The notes beneath the pieces are model-generated. The model was given only the letters and a program-made list of their open reading frames with translations, was not told where the DNA came from and made no database searches. A DNA stretch of 64,000 bases from Manis javanica (Eukaryota > Chordata > Mammalia > Pholidota > Manidae), in NCBI RefSeq assembly GCF_040802235.1, contig NC_133162.1, positions 1,071,501-1,135,500 on the forward strand. Reading direction: 5' to 3'. Made by a program: the position numbers and the translations under genes. How positions within the stretch are numbered: position 1 is the stretch's first letter; each line of letters opens with the position of its first letter. Shown one piece after another: positions 8,771-21,500 of the stretch.

Positions 8771-11700
8771 GGAACACCTATGCACCCCACAGAAAGGGGG
8801 CCCAAGCCTTCCTGAAGCCGGCCGCTGCCTCTGCCGTGGGTTCGGCCACCAGGACAGGACAGGCGTGGGGCCATGAGCTTAGCAGACCTGAGGCCAGCGG
8901 GGTCTGGACTATCACACAGGGCATGCCAGTGACATGTGTAGGGCATGGAGGTGGGAGAGGTTGACCTCTAGTAACCCGTGCCCATGCTGGTGGTCTGGGT
9001 GGACAGCCTGCCCCGGCAGGGTGAGGGATTCAGAGGGATCACGGAAAAGCGTATTAATAAGGAATAAAGAGTATCATTCTGAAGACTTAGAACAGCCGTC
9101 TCTGAAGATGATCTTTGGAGACAGAGGAAAACCCTGTGACATTTACAACAGAACGTAGGAGACTTGACCTGCGCACTGGGAGGAGGGGCCTTGGAGACAG
9201 ACCCCTGAAAGACAGGAGGTGTGCGGGGGACTGGGTGCGATCAGGGATTACCAAGACTATATGACCGTGACAGAGGGTCCACAGGAGGTGAGAGAGTCTG
9301 CAGACAGCAGGACCGACAGGTGGCCTGACCGACAGAGCCGCAGGGCGGGAGCAGGGGCCATGTGGGCACGGCCGTGGAGGCCAGGCTGGGGAAGACCAAA
9401 CAGGGCCAGGGAGGAAGGTGGGCACCCACTGCACAGAGCCCACAGGGGCAGGGGGCTGGCCGCCCGCAGACGCTGCCGGATGCACCTTTCTGCCGCGGAC
9501 GGACCAGGGACGCCCTGGAACGAGCTTCCGGACCCAGCATTTACTCGGCAAACATCGCTCATTGCACATTCAATAAGCAAATACAGTCATTATCTGATAG
9601 ATGATATGTAAAAAATGATGCTTCGTTGTTGATAAAACCAAATGATGTATTTGTTAGGTCTTAGTTTGCAAAGGATGTCAGTTGTGATAATAACTCTAGG
9701 AATGTGGACCCAATGCTAACCGAGCGCCCTTGAAGACCTGCCTTGGCCACTGAAAAGTGAATAAAGTCAGGCCCCCACCCTGAGGGTTCTGCTGCCCTGC
9801 GTGGTGCAGACCCCGTGGCCCAAACAGCACAGCCCCCCACTCAGCCCGGCTCCAGGGTCACGGCTCCCAGACCTCGGACTCCTCTCCTGCCCTCGGACGA
9901 CCATGCAACTCGGGGCCAGACCTGAATCCAGCACGAGCACAACGTTCTGCACACTGAGACCCCACGCGGCAGGGACACCAAGCCAGCAGACAGCCCCGTC
10001 CTCAGCAGCCTCGTCATGTAACAGCAGCGTCCGCACTCCTTGCCAAAGCCTGTGATGAGGTTTCCTGCTCGTAACACCTCATAGTGACTCATTTCTTACT
10101 TTTATTATAAAGAATAAAAAGCCATGACCGTCGGGTTACCTGACCCCCAGCTCTGCTATCTCGTCCTCCACCAGGAACAATGGACGCTTTCACGCTGATC
10201 TGCCTCTAAAGCCAGTGCCCTGGGGGTGGTCTGAAGGGCCTGGCCCCTGGGAGGGCCTGGGAGAGCCGCCCAGAGGCGGGCAGCAGGTGGTGGGCTCCCG
10301 CACAGTGAGCCCGGTCCCCCTCCCCCCTGGAGTCCACCGGTCCTCTGCAGGGTGCATGCTTTACCCTCAAGACCGGAAAGGGCACCTGGCAGTGACCGCT
10401 GTGGTCCAAGCACCAGGCCGCTGGGCTGCACGCAGCACACATTCACACAAAGCACTGCTGGGCACCTCAGTGTGCACAGGATGGTCCACGGGGCTTTCCC
10501 TTCCCCCTGTTGTATTTTCTGAGTTGTCTATAGTACGGTGTACCACTTTTAAGCAGAAATCATTTTAATATAAAACTTAACAGCAGATGAAGACAGCCAG
10601 AGCAAGGCCCCATTCCAGAAACAGCAGCCCGATAGCCATCGGGGGAAACACCTTCTAGCCTTGTGGCTTAGACAGCCCAGCCTGGGTGGGGGCCAGTAAA
10701 CAGCAGGTTAAAGACAGCCAGGTGCCTGCTGAGGTGCCTGCTGCGGGGGCCTCGGGGGCTATGGTGAGGCCAAGTGAGAGGCTGGGGCAGTGGTGCGGAG
10801 TGGGCACGCAGCTTCCCCAGCTGAATGGGTGTGTGGGGACACGACTGAGCTCCAGTGCCAGGCTTGGAGGGGAGGAGCGGACATGGGCAGCAGAGACTCG
10901 AGGGGCACGCCAGGGAGCAGGGAGCCTCGAGGGGGACCTCCAGGACACCACTTTGATAAGAAATTACTGTGCCAGTAGGACCCAAGGCCAGGCCAAGCTG
11001 GGCCCAGCGGGCACCCGGCTCACGTAGGCCGGGGCACGTGTGCTCAAGCAGTGTGGAGGTGCGGAGGGGCCCTGTTGCTGCTCAGAGCCAGTCCGAGGTC
11101 AGTGGGCCAGAGGGAGGCAGGTCCAGGAGCCGGGGTGGTCAGTCTGCATGCCTGGCAGAAGGGTGAGTCTGCAGGCCCCCTGCCCACATTGGGAAGTCCC
11201 ACTGGGCTGCCACTCGCAGCTCCCACAGGCTGCTGGGGCCCAAGTACACTCACCCCTGGATGTGGGCAGGTGGCAGCTTTCTGACAACAGGGAGCCCGCC
11301 TGCTGGACACAGCGCTTGTGGCCCCCAGACCACCCAGTCCTCCAGTCTCTCCAGGCCCTGTGATGCCAGGAATCATAAAGGGGTGAGACACAGCCTGCTG
11401 TCGGTGTCCTCACCGGGGCCTGGGCGGCAGCTGGGGTAGCAGTGAAGGCCTCCCCTGAGGAGGGGAGGGGCTCCCTGGGCCCCACAGCGGACCTCCAGTA
11501 AAGCATATGATGGGCAAAGCATGGTGCCGCTCACTGGCTGAGCTGGCCACATGCCAGGCTCTACCAGGAAAGCATGAGTCCTGGGAAGTTAGTTCTGAAC
11601 GTGCAGCCCCACTGGAGCCCACCCTGGGGCCCCCCTCAGGACTCCCCCTGGGTCCTCTAGGGGACAGTCCAAAGTGGCTCACCCCTGCCAGGGAAGATGG

Positions 11701-12399
11701 GGCAGGAGACCCCAAGCAGCTGCCCGTGCCCTGAGGGCTCCTTCCCTCTCCCCCTCCTGGTCTCCTCTCCCCCCGCTGCTCCCCCGACCTGGAGGCCAGG
11801 TGGAGCAGCTGCCCGCAGGCCACGCTGGTGCACAGGGGCAGCGAGTGCCTGACTCTGTCCTTCTCACCAGGCAGCAGCTGTGGCTGCTGTCGGGATGGGT
11901 GACACTCACTGGAGGAGGGTACACAGAGTTGGGGGAGCAATGACTGATTGGGGCTGGGGCCTGGGGTGGGGGACATTCAGGCGGCCCTTAGGGGTGGCCC
12001 TCAGGGGTGGACATGAAGGGTCTGAGAGCCCAGAGGTGGAGGGCAGGGCCCAGAGGCTCCACGGAGAGACCCCAGCCCAGCTAGGCTCAGCCCTGTGCCC
12101 AGCCTAGCAGACACAGGGGCTTGGAGGGTGGAAAGCAGTTCCCTCCTCACTCAGCAGACCCCCCTAGGACCCTCAGGAGCTGACCACAGAGCCCTCAGAC
12201 TGTCTGGGTTGGGCTGCCCTGTTCCCTAGTGATAGGCAGGGGTGCCCACCTTTGCTGGGCCCCTGCAAGGGGCTCTGTGGAGGGACAGGCCCTGGACCCC
12301 AAAATATTGTGGTGGGCACTATAGGTGGGCCTGCCTGGTTCAGGAGGCCCGGCCAGCACCTGGCATTGCATCGTTCTGTCCGCCCCTCACTGCACGTGC
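8771..12399. other. intergenic DNA with small AT-rich patches
   Basis: GC-rich and without a supported gene. AT-rich patches occur at about 9540-9720, 10060-10140 (with a consensus AP-1 site TGACTCAT at 10085-10092) and 10500-10580. None contains an open frame worth naming. Confidence 0.5.
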
Positions 12400-12620
12400 A
12401 CCAGGGCTCTGCCACATGCCAGCACCGTCCTAGACCCCGGGATGCAGCAGCGATCCGGCAGACAAGACCCTGCGAGGGCTTACATTATGGGGGGACTGTC
12501 AGACTGAGGAAGTAACAGGAAACGTGGGCTGCTGGGTGGTGATGCCGCTCTGGGGGAGCAGGAGGCCTGTGGGATCAGAGGGCATCAGGGCCCCTCCCTG
12601 AGAAGGGCCTTACAAAGGCC
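12400..12620 (+). repeat. ancient interspersed repeat, family unresolved
   Basis: The phrase order (tally of a peak value, then reference to animals in storage, then AGGGCTTACATTATGGGGGG and a GGTGGTGATG phrase) matches a common old mammalian repeat that I cannot assign to a family from memory. Confidence 0.35.
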
Positions 12621-12829
12621 GGAGGAGGGGAGGGAGGCCACCCTTGGGTGCCTAGGGGAAAGCCCGTGTGTCCAGGAGTCGATTTTTGGGGTCAAAGTTT
12701 CATGACTATTCAGCTGTATGGGAAAATGCCCTGGGCTGAGCCAGGTGACACTCCCAGCGATGGCACACAGCTCCCCGGGGATGGAGCCTTCTGGTGTCTG
12801 TCTGACTTCTGGATTCCCATCCAGCTAAT

Positions 12830-12920
12830 GGGGTTGCTGATTGTGTTTCCCATAGGATAAAGTGGGGCGTTTTCCTGTAAGGTTACACATTAATTATATC
12901 CCAATAAAACTGGTAACAAA
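12830..12920 (+). repeat. probable L1 3' tail fragment
   Basis: Ends ATTAATTATATCCCAATAAA followed by ACTGGTAAC, close to the usual end of old L1 3' UTRs. Short and diverged. Confidence 0.45.
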
Positions 12921-13209
12921 GACCATCTTCTGGCGAGTGGCTGGTATTTTCACCTGGTGCTTTTAGTGAGTTGGAGTTTTAAATGCAACTACAGTCACTT
13001 TATTAAATATTCTCTTTCATGGCTAACCTTTTCAGGTCTCACTTAAATCCTTCCTTTCTACAAGGTCAGAAAAATAAGAATCAGATATTTTCATCCCAAA
13101 GTTCTAATATATATATAATTATTTCACAGCCTCACATTTAAAAAACCTACACTATGGATGCAGCTCGCTAATGATTTGTTTAGGGTTTTTACATCCTTAC
13201 TTCGGAGCA

Positions 13210-14190
13210 AGCGTGAACTAAAATATTCTTTTTTTGCACTATTCTTGTCTGGTTTTATGTAAAGGTCATCCCGGCCTCAGAGTCCATCGGGCAGGTCTCC
13301 CTCTGCGTGTGCTCCGAGGAAGTTGGTGGGCGGCTGGGGTGCCCTGTTCCTGGGGGTTTGGTGGGACACGTCTGTGCAACTGGTGGCCTCACCTGAGTTT
13401 TCTCGTCAGAACATTTGTCTGCTGGTTAAATGTCCTTCCTGGCCGTCAAATATTGGGTCTTCTCTTCCCTCTTGAATCAAATTTTTTTTAGACTCATAAT
13501 TTAATGGGAATTTGTTCATCTTGAGTAAGATTCCAAATTGATCGCTTCCTTTTGAAACCTCTGTGGGTGTTGGATGGCCCCCCCTGCCCACGCCTCACCC
13601 TGGTCTGGGTCTCTCCCCGCTCTGATCGGTCGTCAGAGATGTCTATCGATTTCTTGTCTTTCCAAATCCTCCCTCCCGTGCCTTCCATTTTTTATTTCGG
13701 TAACTTCTGCTCATATCTGAACCCTTTTTCCACTTGTATTGGTCTCAGCCCCTTTTCCTTTTTCTGAGTTAAGTCGGATCCTTGCCACACGGTCACTCAC
13801 TCTTTTCTTCTTGAAGCGCCATTTCCTCAGGTGCCGCTTTGCAACGTTTGCGGCGTTCTGTCTACGTGTGTTTCCAGTGCTATAAACTTGACATGGGAAG
13901 TTCATAATAGGCCAGTTCCAAGTACTTCTAATTTCCATCATATATTCTGTGACTCATGCATCATTTGGAAGAGCATATTTTATGTTTCAAATAAAAAGTT
14001 TTAAAGACTTTTTATTTTCTTAAATTGTTGAGATTATTTTTTAAATCTTGTTTTGACTTCTAATTTCACTTTGGTCAGAAAATGTAATTCGTACATTGTC
14101 AACTCACTGGAATTGGTTGTTTTGGTTCACGTTGTGACATCGGTTATTTTTCGTGTGTTCTGTGCACACTTGCTTGGGGGCGACAGGAAA
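13210..14190 (-). repeat. old L1 ORF2 region, antisense
   Basis: The plus strand reads like the reverse complement of L1 ORF2: a CTGGTTTTATGTAAAGGTCA region, then AATGGGAATTTGTTCATCTT, and at about 14055 TTGACTTCTAATTTCACTTT followed by GGTCAGAAAATG. There are many indels and stops. It explains the shift from GC-rich to AT-rich base use over this kilobase. Confidence 0.6.
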
Positions 14191-17100
14191 GCCCCTCTGG
14201 GAGCCTGTCTGCAGCAGCAGGAGCGGGCGTCCCTCCCTCTCGTGTCGGTGTAACGTGGGCATCACGGGCAGTTGTCACAGCTCAGCCACCACTGCATGAG
14301 GCTTTGGAAGGGTCCCGGGCACCCCCCGCCCCCACCCCCGGTGCCTGGGGCCCTGGGGAGGGCTGTCTTGGGTCTAGTCTGATCCACACTTTGCCAGGCT
14401 TCGGGCTACTTCCGTGTGAACCCCGTGGTGGGCATTTCCACCAAGGTTCTCCTCTGTCCTTCACAGAGCGTTCCCTGCACCCACACTGGCTCGGGATAGC
14501 TGTCATCTTTGTCAGTGCGACGGCCACCCCCCTGCCACCCCCAGAGGGCCCTGCCTGCCTCGGCCCCTCACCAGGAAGCCTCCAAACCAGCTGACAAGGC
14601 CCAGCTCCCGCCAGGAGCGGGCCCGGGCTCCCCCTCCTCTGCTGATGCTCAACAGCCGTGAGCCCTGTGCCTGACCGGCCAGGCAGCACCAAGCGCGTCC
14701 TTATTTTGGGGTTGGGGACATTTGCTTGTGGGGCGAGGCGGTGTGCTCATGAGGTCATGAGGCCACAGAGCTGCTCTGCACCAGGCAGCTGGTCTTGCCT
14801 CCCTTTCAGCAGAGGAGTAAGTCCCTGAAGAGGCTGAGAGTGCCCGCTGCCCTCCCTCTAGTCCCCCACTTCTTCCCTCGGCCAGCAGTGGAGGCTCAAG
14901 ACCCAGAGCCTAAGTCGGGGTCAGAGGCGCAGCTGGTCCAGGGTGGCCTCCCTGGCCCGGGGGTCTGGCCCCGGGGCTTTCCTGGGGCAGCCTTCCCCAG
15001 GGGCCTCTCTGCTCGGCTGCAGGGCCATCTGGGCCTCCTGAGAGTGAAGTGGGGACAGGGGAGGGACCTGCCTTCTTTCCACCTGCCCTCTCTGCTCACC
15101 TTACCCAGCCGGACAAGCTCAGGTCCTGTGGCCCCGTGACTGGCGACTCCTCAGCCCCACTCAGACCCAGGGGTGGAGGAGGCTGCACAGTGGGTTCTCC
15201 TGCCACTTGCCCAGGAAGTGTGAAGCCAGGGTGTCCCCAGGACCCCGCGCCACAGCAGTCATGATGTCTTCTGCCCCGGTGAGCACTCCAGGCCTAAATA
15301 TGACCAGGGGCCATCTGGGGCCTGCTGTGCTCCAGGGACTCCCAGGCTGGCCTTGTGATTCTGCCCCTGACTGCCCCTGAGCAACAGCCCTGTGGTCCGG
15401 GCTACTGGGGCTGATGCGTTCATAAACGGGCACGTCCCAACACCTCCCTAGCCACACGGCCGTCAGCGCCCACTGGTCCCTGCTCAGCAGCTTGGTGTCC
15501 ATGGGGTCCCACATGCTCTGGAGCGGCCTCTGCTGGGAGGGGCCCTGGGCAGTGGGGGGGGTCCAGGTCCTTTCCAGACTGTGGGCATCCTTCTGACCCC
15601 TCAGAGGACTCGGGCCCTGGGAGGGGCAGGGGTCTCCCAGGTCACCTCTGATGGAGCGGGTCGGTCCACACTAGCAGGACTGCCCAGTGCGCAGGACCCC
15701 AGGGGGACACGAGGGGGGACACTCCACTGTGCCAGGTCCCTAGTGCCTGGACGAGCTGCCCGCTCTGGAGCCAACACTAGTGCGGGAAGCCGGAGGATAG
15801 GGGGCCCGGCTGGCTGGGGAAGGCTTTCTGGAGGAGGTGAAGCCTGCAACCCCTTGAACCAGGAGTGGGCCTCGGGGCACCGGACTGCAGGATCAGAGGC
15901 ACGTGAACGGGAGGAAGCTGGGAGGGCTGAGTGGGTGGGGCTGCTGGGTCTCAGGGCAGAAGCACGGCAGCCCAGGAGGCCTGGACCACAGGAGAAGGGA
16001 GGCTGGGGGCGGGCAAGGAGCAGAAGCCATGCAAGGACTGGCTGTCAGCAGGAGGGCGGGTGTCGAGGAGGACCCTGAAACCAGGCTCCCCGTGTCCTGA
16101 GGGCCTGAGGCATGGCGGTGGGCAGTGGGTGACCCCGAGTGCCTGTCTGCACAGGGGTGGGCCGGGGACCTGTCCGTGGGTGATGGCAACCCCAAGCACC
16201 TCCCGGCCGATGGGGACCCGCGGGCTGCTCTGACATCGCGCCAGGGCCCAGCCAGAGGAGCACGCGGAGGGCCGGGCTGCTGACAGATGCAGTTTGCTGC
16301 TGATTAAATCTTTGCCGAAATGCCACCGGGGCGGCCAGACTCGCGAGCATCCCTCTTTCTGCAGCTGCAAATGGCTTATTGATCGCTGGCAGGAGTGAAC
16401 AGAAACCTAAAGAGCTCAGAGCAGCAGCTGGAGACATGCCCTCTGGAAGGTCAGTCCACTGGCCAGCAGACAGCCGGCGGGAGGCCCAGTGTCCCATCCT
16501 GGAGCCACAGAGCTCAGTGGATGTGCCCAGAATGCCAGCAGATTTGGGTGGCCGCTTAGGGAGGAGGCTGGCCTTTACCTCCTGCAGGCTCTGAGCCTTC
16601 GCTGGTTTCTCTTTTCCCAGAGTGGCCTCTCTGCTGGGCTCAATGATCAGCCAGAGCCAGTGTGGCATCATCCTGGGAGACGTCCCGGGGGACAGTGGGC
16701 CACATCCACGCGTGGGGAAGCCCTTCCTCTCGGGCTCCATGGCCGCCAGCTCCCATGTGCACAGGGCTCTGCTGGGCAGCGGCTGCGAGGTGCTGGCAGC
16801 TGCAACTTGGAAGTGGAGTCTCTGCTGGCTTGGTTTTCTGGGACCTGTCGCCAGTTCATGCTCTGGATCCCGGAGAGTGTGTTGCTTTTCCTGATGGCCT
16901 CTCCTCAGTGGCTGCTGGAGACATACATACGGCACCCAACGTGCCTCTTGTTGGCAGTGTGGTAAAGAACTCTGGCTCAGAATTTTGAGGACATTGCTCC
17001 GCCACTTTGGAGCCCCATTGCCTTAGTTATTAGGATGTGACATCATCCTTTCTTGTGCCGGGTGGCGCCCTGCCCACCTCTACAGCGGCTCCATCAGCTC

Positions 17101-17395
17101 CAAGCTCTCGCTTCAGGTCACGTCTGGTAAAGGGAGGAGCTGGCAGGCGTGGGCCAGGTCGGGGAGAGTTCACGTCCTCTCCTGCCAGGCTGCTCCGGGC
17201 AGGCTGTGTGTGCTACCCAGGGCTCTCTCTGCAAGCAGCTGCCTTCTGGGGCTGGGGGCACTCTGTGCCCCCCGCAGGTCGTGAGGCGCACACCTGCTGG
17301 GGAATGCTCACCCCTCCCGGATTCCTCTAAACCCCGCCCACACCTTTGAGCAGACCCTGTGTCCACCCCTACGCCAAGTACCGACCAAGAACTCT
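14191..17395. other. intergenic GC-rich DNA, no gene seen
   Basis: Includes a 296-codon minus-strand frame (16045-16935) that I treat as a chance frame in stop-poor DNA. A short lower-GC block at 16262-16400 is listed separately. Confidence 0.5.
16262..16400. promoter_or_regulatory. candidate conserved non-coding element
   Basis: A balanced-composition block in GC-rich DNA with homeodomain-like and bHLH-like short motifs (TGATTAAAT at about 16300, CAGCTG at 16360-16365) and no repeat signature. Only composition and motif content support this; conservation is untested. Confidence 0.25.
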
Positions 17396-17399
17396 GTTA

Positions 17400-17850
17400 C
17401 ATGATGAATTGTTAATTATTTGGAGACAAAAATTAAGTCATATCCATAGCCAAGTATCTCTATAAATTAATCCCAGAGGGATTGGGGAAACAAAAAGATT
17501 CATGCTATTGATAAAAAAGACACGTGTACGTATTGTCCCAATTCTCAGTTTGACGAGAACTTTCTGAGCAGAAACAGGTAGAATCATCAAAGGGAAATAG
17601 GGATAAATCAGTGTATACCGTTTAGCATTTATATATAAAAATATGTTCAAAAAATTAAAAGCCAAAGACAAACAGGAAAAAATATATGCAACAAAGGAAG
17701 AGCTCCAAAATTAATTCATAAGATGGAAAATGGGGAAACACTAGGATAAAACAATGTAAGTAAAATAAATCAAATTCTTCAAGTGAACATTTAGCATCTT
17801 AGTCGTTAGAGAAATAAAACACAAAGTAGGCATAAATCACCCCTTCCCAC
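17400..17850 (+). repeat. old L1 or HAL1 ORF2 fragment
   Basis: AT-rich, with A-rich phrases (AAAGCCAAAGACAAACAGG, GGAAAAAATATATGCAAC, AGAGCTCCAAAATTAATTC) in the order seen near the L1 ORF2 3' end in the sense orientation. Strongly diverged. Confidence 0.5.
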
Positions 17851-18235
17851 ATTGCCAAGCCCCTCACTCCGCTGCCCTCAGGGCCCATGTTGGGGTGCAG
17901 GGAGACCTGACAGCTGTACCTTCAGAACTGCCCCTCCTCCACCCAGGCCACTTAGGCTCTGCTTGGTTTCAGGTCCAGACTGTGCCCTGAGATTCTCCTC
18001 CCAGACCTGACAGGCCACTTAATGAACTTCCCTAAACAAAAAAGCAGTTTCCTCTGGGGGCGAACTCACACAGTGCAGGGGGGCTGACAGCCCCAGGAGG
18101 CAAGGTGCCCCCCGCACAGCGCCCGCCTCCCGTCCCCTGCCCACCTGGCCTGGCCTGGGGCCCACAGGGCCTGCCCCAGCTGGCCGACCTCAGCGCCTTG
18201 GCCTCTGGGTGCTCCACCCCTGCCGTGCCGGGCCC

Positions 18236-18550
18236 CTCAACCCCAGGGCCTTGGCACTCGCTTTGGCCTCTGCCCACGCTAGCCTTCCGAGTCCTCCCAC
18301 TGCCACCTCCTTTGCACAACTGGATCTCATTCACATGTCCCGTCCTCAGCAAGGCCCCTGCCCACCAGGCCAGCAGCCAGGTGCCTGGACCTGCCCCCGG
18401 CATTCTCAGCCACTCCCCGCCGCGTCCTGGTCAGTGACTAACCTCACCTGCTCATGGGCGTGTCCTCGGTTCCCCGTCAGGGTGTGTGTGAGCACCATGG
18501 TGGCAGGGACTCTGTCTCTGCCTAGGGCAGCATGGCCCTGGTAGGGAGGA
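18236..18550 (+). repeat. L2 LINE 3' region
   Basis: Contains in order the L2 hallmarks: a TTGGCACTCGCTTTGGCCTC phrase, CACATGTCC, and a late GGCAGGGACTCTGTCTCTG phrase that precedes the L2 terminus. Old and mutated, sense orientation. Confidence 0.7.
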
Positions 18551-21500
18551 TCCTGGGGCCAGGCTTGAAGGACGCAGCCTACGTGGTCACCCCAGCTCCT
18601 CCCGCCCTGGGCATGTAGGCCGCAAGCTTTGCCTCCCGGGTGCCCCACGGTGAGGCCCTGCCCGCCCTGCCATCAGAGGAGGCAGCCCAGGGCATCTGTG
18701 GGGACAGGGAGCACCAGGAGAGCACGGCTGCACCCAGCGGACCTTAGTGGACGCAGACCTGGAGCTGGCCTGAGGCAGGCGGCGAGGACACTGCAAGGGG
18801 CGGGGAGGAGGCCTGGCATGGGGCTCTGCCTGGCCTGGGGGCCTTCGACACCTGCCCTGGAGGTGCCTAGATGCCAAGGCAGGTGCCAATGCTCAGCTCT
18901 GCCAGAGCTTTCTGGGCTGTGACGGGGCTTGGGGACACCCCACCTGCCCACCACACCCGGCTGTGGCCCTGGTGCAGGAGGAGGCCCGGACAGGGCACTG
19001 TGGGGGTCAGCAGGCCCAGGGAGCTCTCCCCAGGCCAGGGCAGAGCCGCTGTGGCTGTGGCCTTTCTTGCCAGTGGCCAGCATGGCTTGTGCATCTCCAG
19101 GGGCTGCTGTCGTCCTCCCGGCCCCTCCCTCTGCCCTCCTCCCTCCCCTCACTTCAGAGCCTGGGGGTTTGAATTTTCAGAGCTGGCCACAGGGGACCTC
19201 AGAGCCTTGGTGGGGGTGGGGTGTCTCCAGCAGGGCTGGCCGGTGCAGTCTTGACCAGCAGGGGCTCAGACCTTAGAGGTGCACCTCCTCTCGTCTCTCT
19301 GGCTCCCCATCCAGGCACCTCCGAACCCCACCAACCGAAGCCCAGCCCCTCCCGGGGGCTGTTACCTCTCTGCCAACCCTCAGCCTGTCTGCCCCGTCCA
19401 GCCCTGAGCCCCCTCAGTAATGTCACCCCCTGGGCCACTTTTCAGGGCACCCATGCCTGCGTGCTGTGCCCTTTAACCTGCCTGGGAAGGGGTGTTATCC
19501 CGCATATGAACACGGGGTCTGCAGGCTGCCCCAGTGTCTCTGCCACAGGACAGAGAGCGGCTGGGCCCGGAGGCCACGTCACCCCCCTTCTCCTCTTACT
19601 GCCTTTCAGCATGGAGGCTGCTTGGGTGGAAGCTGTCCTCCGCCGGGAGGCTGGGACCGGGCCTGGAGTGCGTCGGGGCCTCTGGGAGCCATGGTAATGA
19701 GGAACTGTGTAACCACAGCCTTCCTCTCTGGGCCTTTCCACTTAATTGGGAGTGTATTTCCAGAACAGAATCTGGGGCACCAGGAGGACAGCATCTGAGG
19801 GGAGGCAGGGCACTGGGAAGTGGGAGCCACCGGGCTCGCTCCCTCCCTGACCACCAGCATGCTCCTCCAAACCCGACGCTTGGGCTGCCAGGTCCGGGCT
19901 GGAGCAGAGGTCAGCTCAGGCTGGATGCCCAGCGCAAGCCCAGCAGGTGCACCGCCTTGTGGAAGCCCAGCCCCCACAGAGCCTGGGGGGGCAGCGAGTC
20001 CACAGACTCCTCTCCCCTTGGGGCTGGCCACCATTCTTTCACACAGTTCCTTCATTAGCAAATGGCTGGTGCTGGGGTGCCATGGTGACCATGCCCTGGC
20101 GTAGTCGCCCCGTGTCACCTGCCATGTGCCCTGCCTGTCCCTGCCTCCAGCTTGGAGGTTGACACAACACAACCTCAGTCAGTTGGCCAGACTGGGCAGG
20201 ATCTTTCCTTCCAGCTACATCCTGGGCTTGCGCAGAGGCCATGTCCCCAGGTCGGGCTGACTCCTCCGGGCCTCAGTGTCCCCAGGTGCAACAGAGGAAT
20301 GACCGGATGAGGGAGGGGCAGCCTGGGGCCCTGCCCCCACCTGTCCCAGCAGGTTTGGGGGCCTGGGAGGCTGGCCAGCCGCCTGCGGCACGTGGTAGAG
20401 CCTGTCATTCACCTCCAGGACTGGCCGCTGGGGCGAGCGCGGGGTCTGGACCCCGAGGCTGACGGCTTTGTCTGTGAAGAGAGCGTGGCTCCCGCTGAGC
20501 AGTCTCCCTTCCCAGCTGGGAGGGGGGCCCTCCGCCCTGTGGGTCACACGCCAAGAGGACCCAGCACCTTCAGCTTTCCTTGGCATGGGGGGCTGAGCCC
20601 GAGCTGGGTGCTCAGGGAAGGCCTCTTCCTCCTGGGTCTTGAGCCGGGATGAGGGGTCCTTCTGGGGCTATCGCTACTGCCTGGGGGCAGGCCCCACTCC
20701 GGAAGGAGGCTGGGCCCTGGAACCCGCCCTCCTGGCGCTGCTGCGGGCGTCCCAGCGGGGAGCCACCTTCGGCTGAGCTCACAGCCATGGGCCTTCCCTC
20801 CTGGAGGACAGAGATGGAGGGCCGGCCGGGAGGAGGCGATGGGCAGGCTTTCCAGGTCACCTGCCGTGGGCCGGGCACAGCCTTGGGCACCAACAGGGTG
20901 GGCACTGGGGACTTTGTTAGGAAGGAGTTGATATTTATTTCCAAAAAGGTATCCAAGTGGTCTCTGTGGGAAAGAGCAGAATTTTGACCTCCTTTCCTGT
21001 GTTTTATTGCTTAGTGTGGTTTTTATTTTGAATTACAGGTCGGGCAACCTATTCCTTCAACGCTGGGGGCCTCAGAGGGCCTTAGCTGGATCTTTGTGTG
21101 GGGTCCAAGAGGGACTTTGAGGCCCAGGCCCCAGGCAGAGGCCAGCAAGGGTTCGAGTGGGCCACACAGAGGACAAAGTGTGGCAACTCCAAGTCGGGGA
21201 GGGAGGCCAGCCAGGAGGCTCAGAATGGGGCACAACCTCTGCCCTGGCTGGGTGACCCGTGCCCCCGGGCAGGTGCCAGCCCAGCTCAGTCTGGGTGGCC
21301 TGTCAGGGTGTGCCTGCTGGGGGCGGGGGCTGCTGCCCACTTGGCCTGTGACTGAGGGGTAGGGCGACTCCAGGCAGTGTCCCTGCGTCGTCAGGCGAAG
21401 AATCCAGGCCTAGAGGTCACGAAGTGCCCAGAGCACCCAGCTGTCGGCTGTGGGCGGGCCCAGCTCTGTGTGCAGGGCGTCCTGGAAGCTTTTGGGCTGG

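Noticed and set aside
16045..16935. 296-codon minus-strand open frame
   Set aside because: No recognisable domain, crosses a composition change, and overlaps several plus-strand frames of similar quality.
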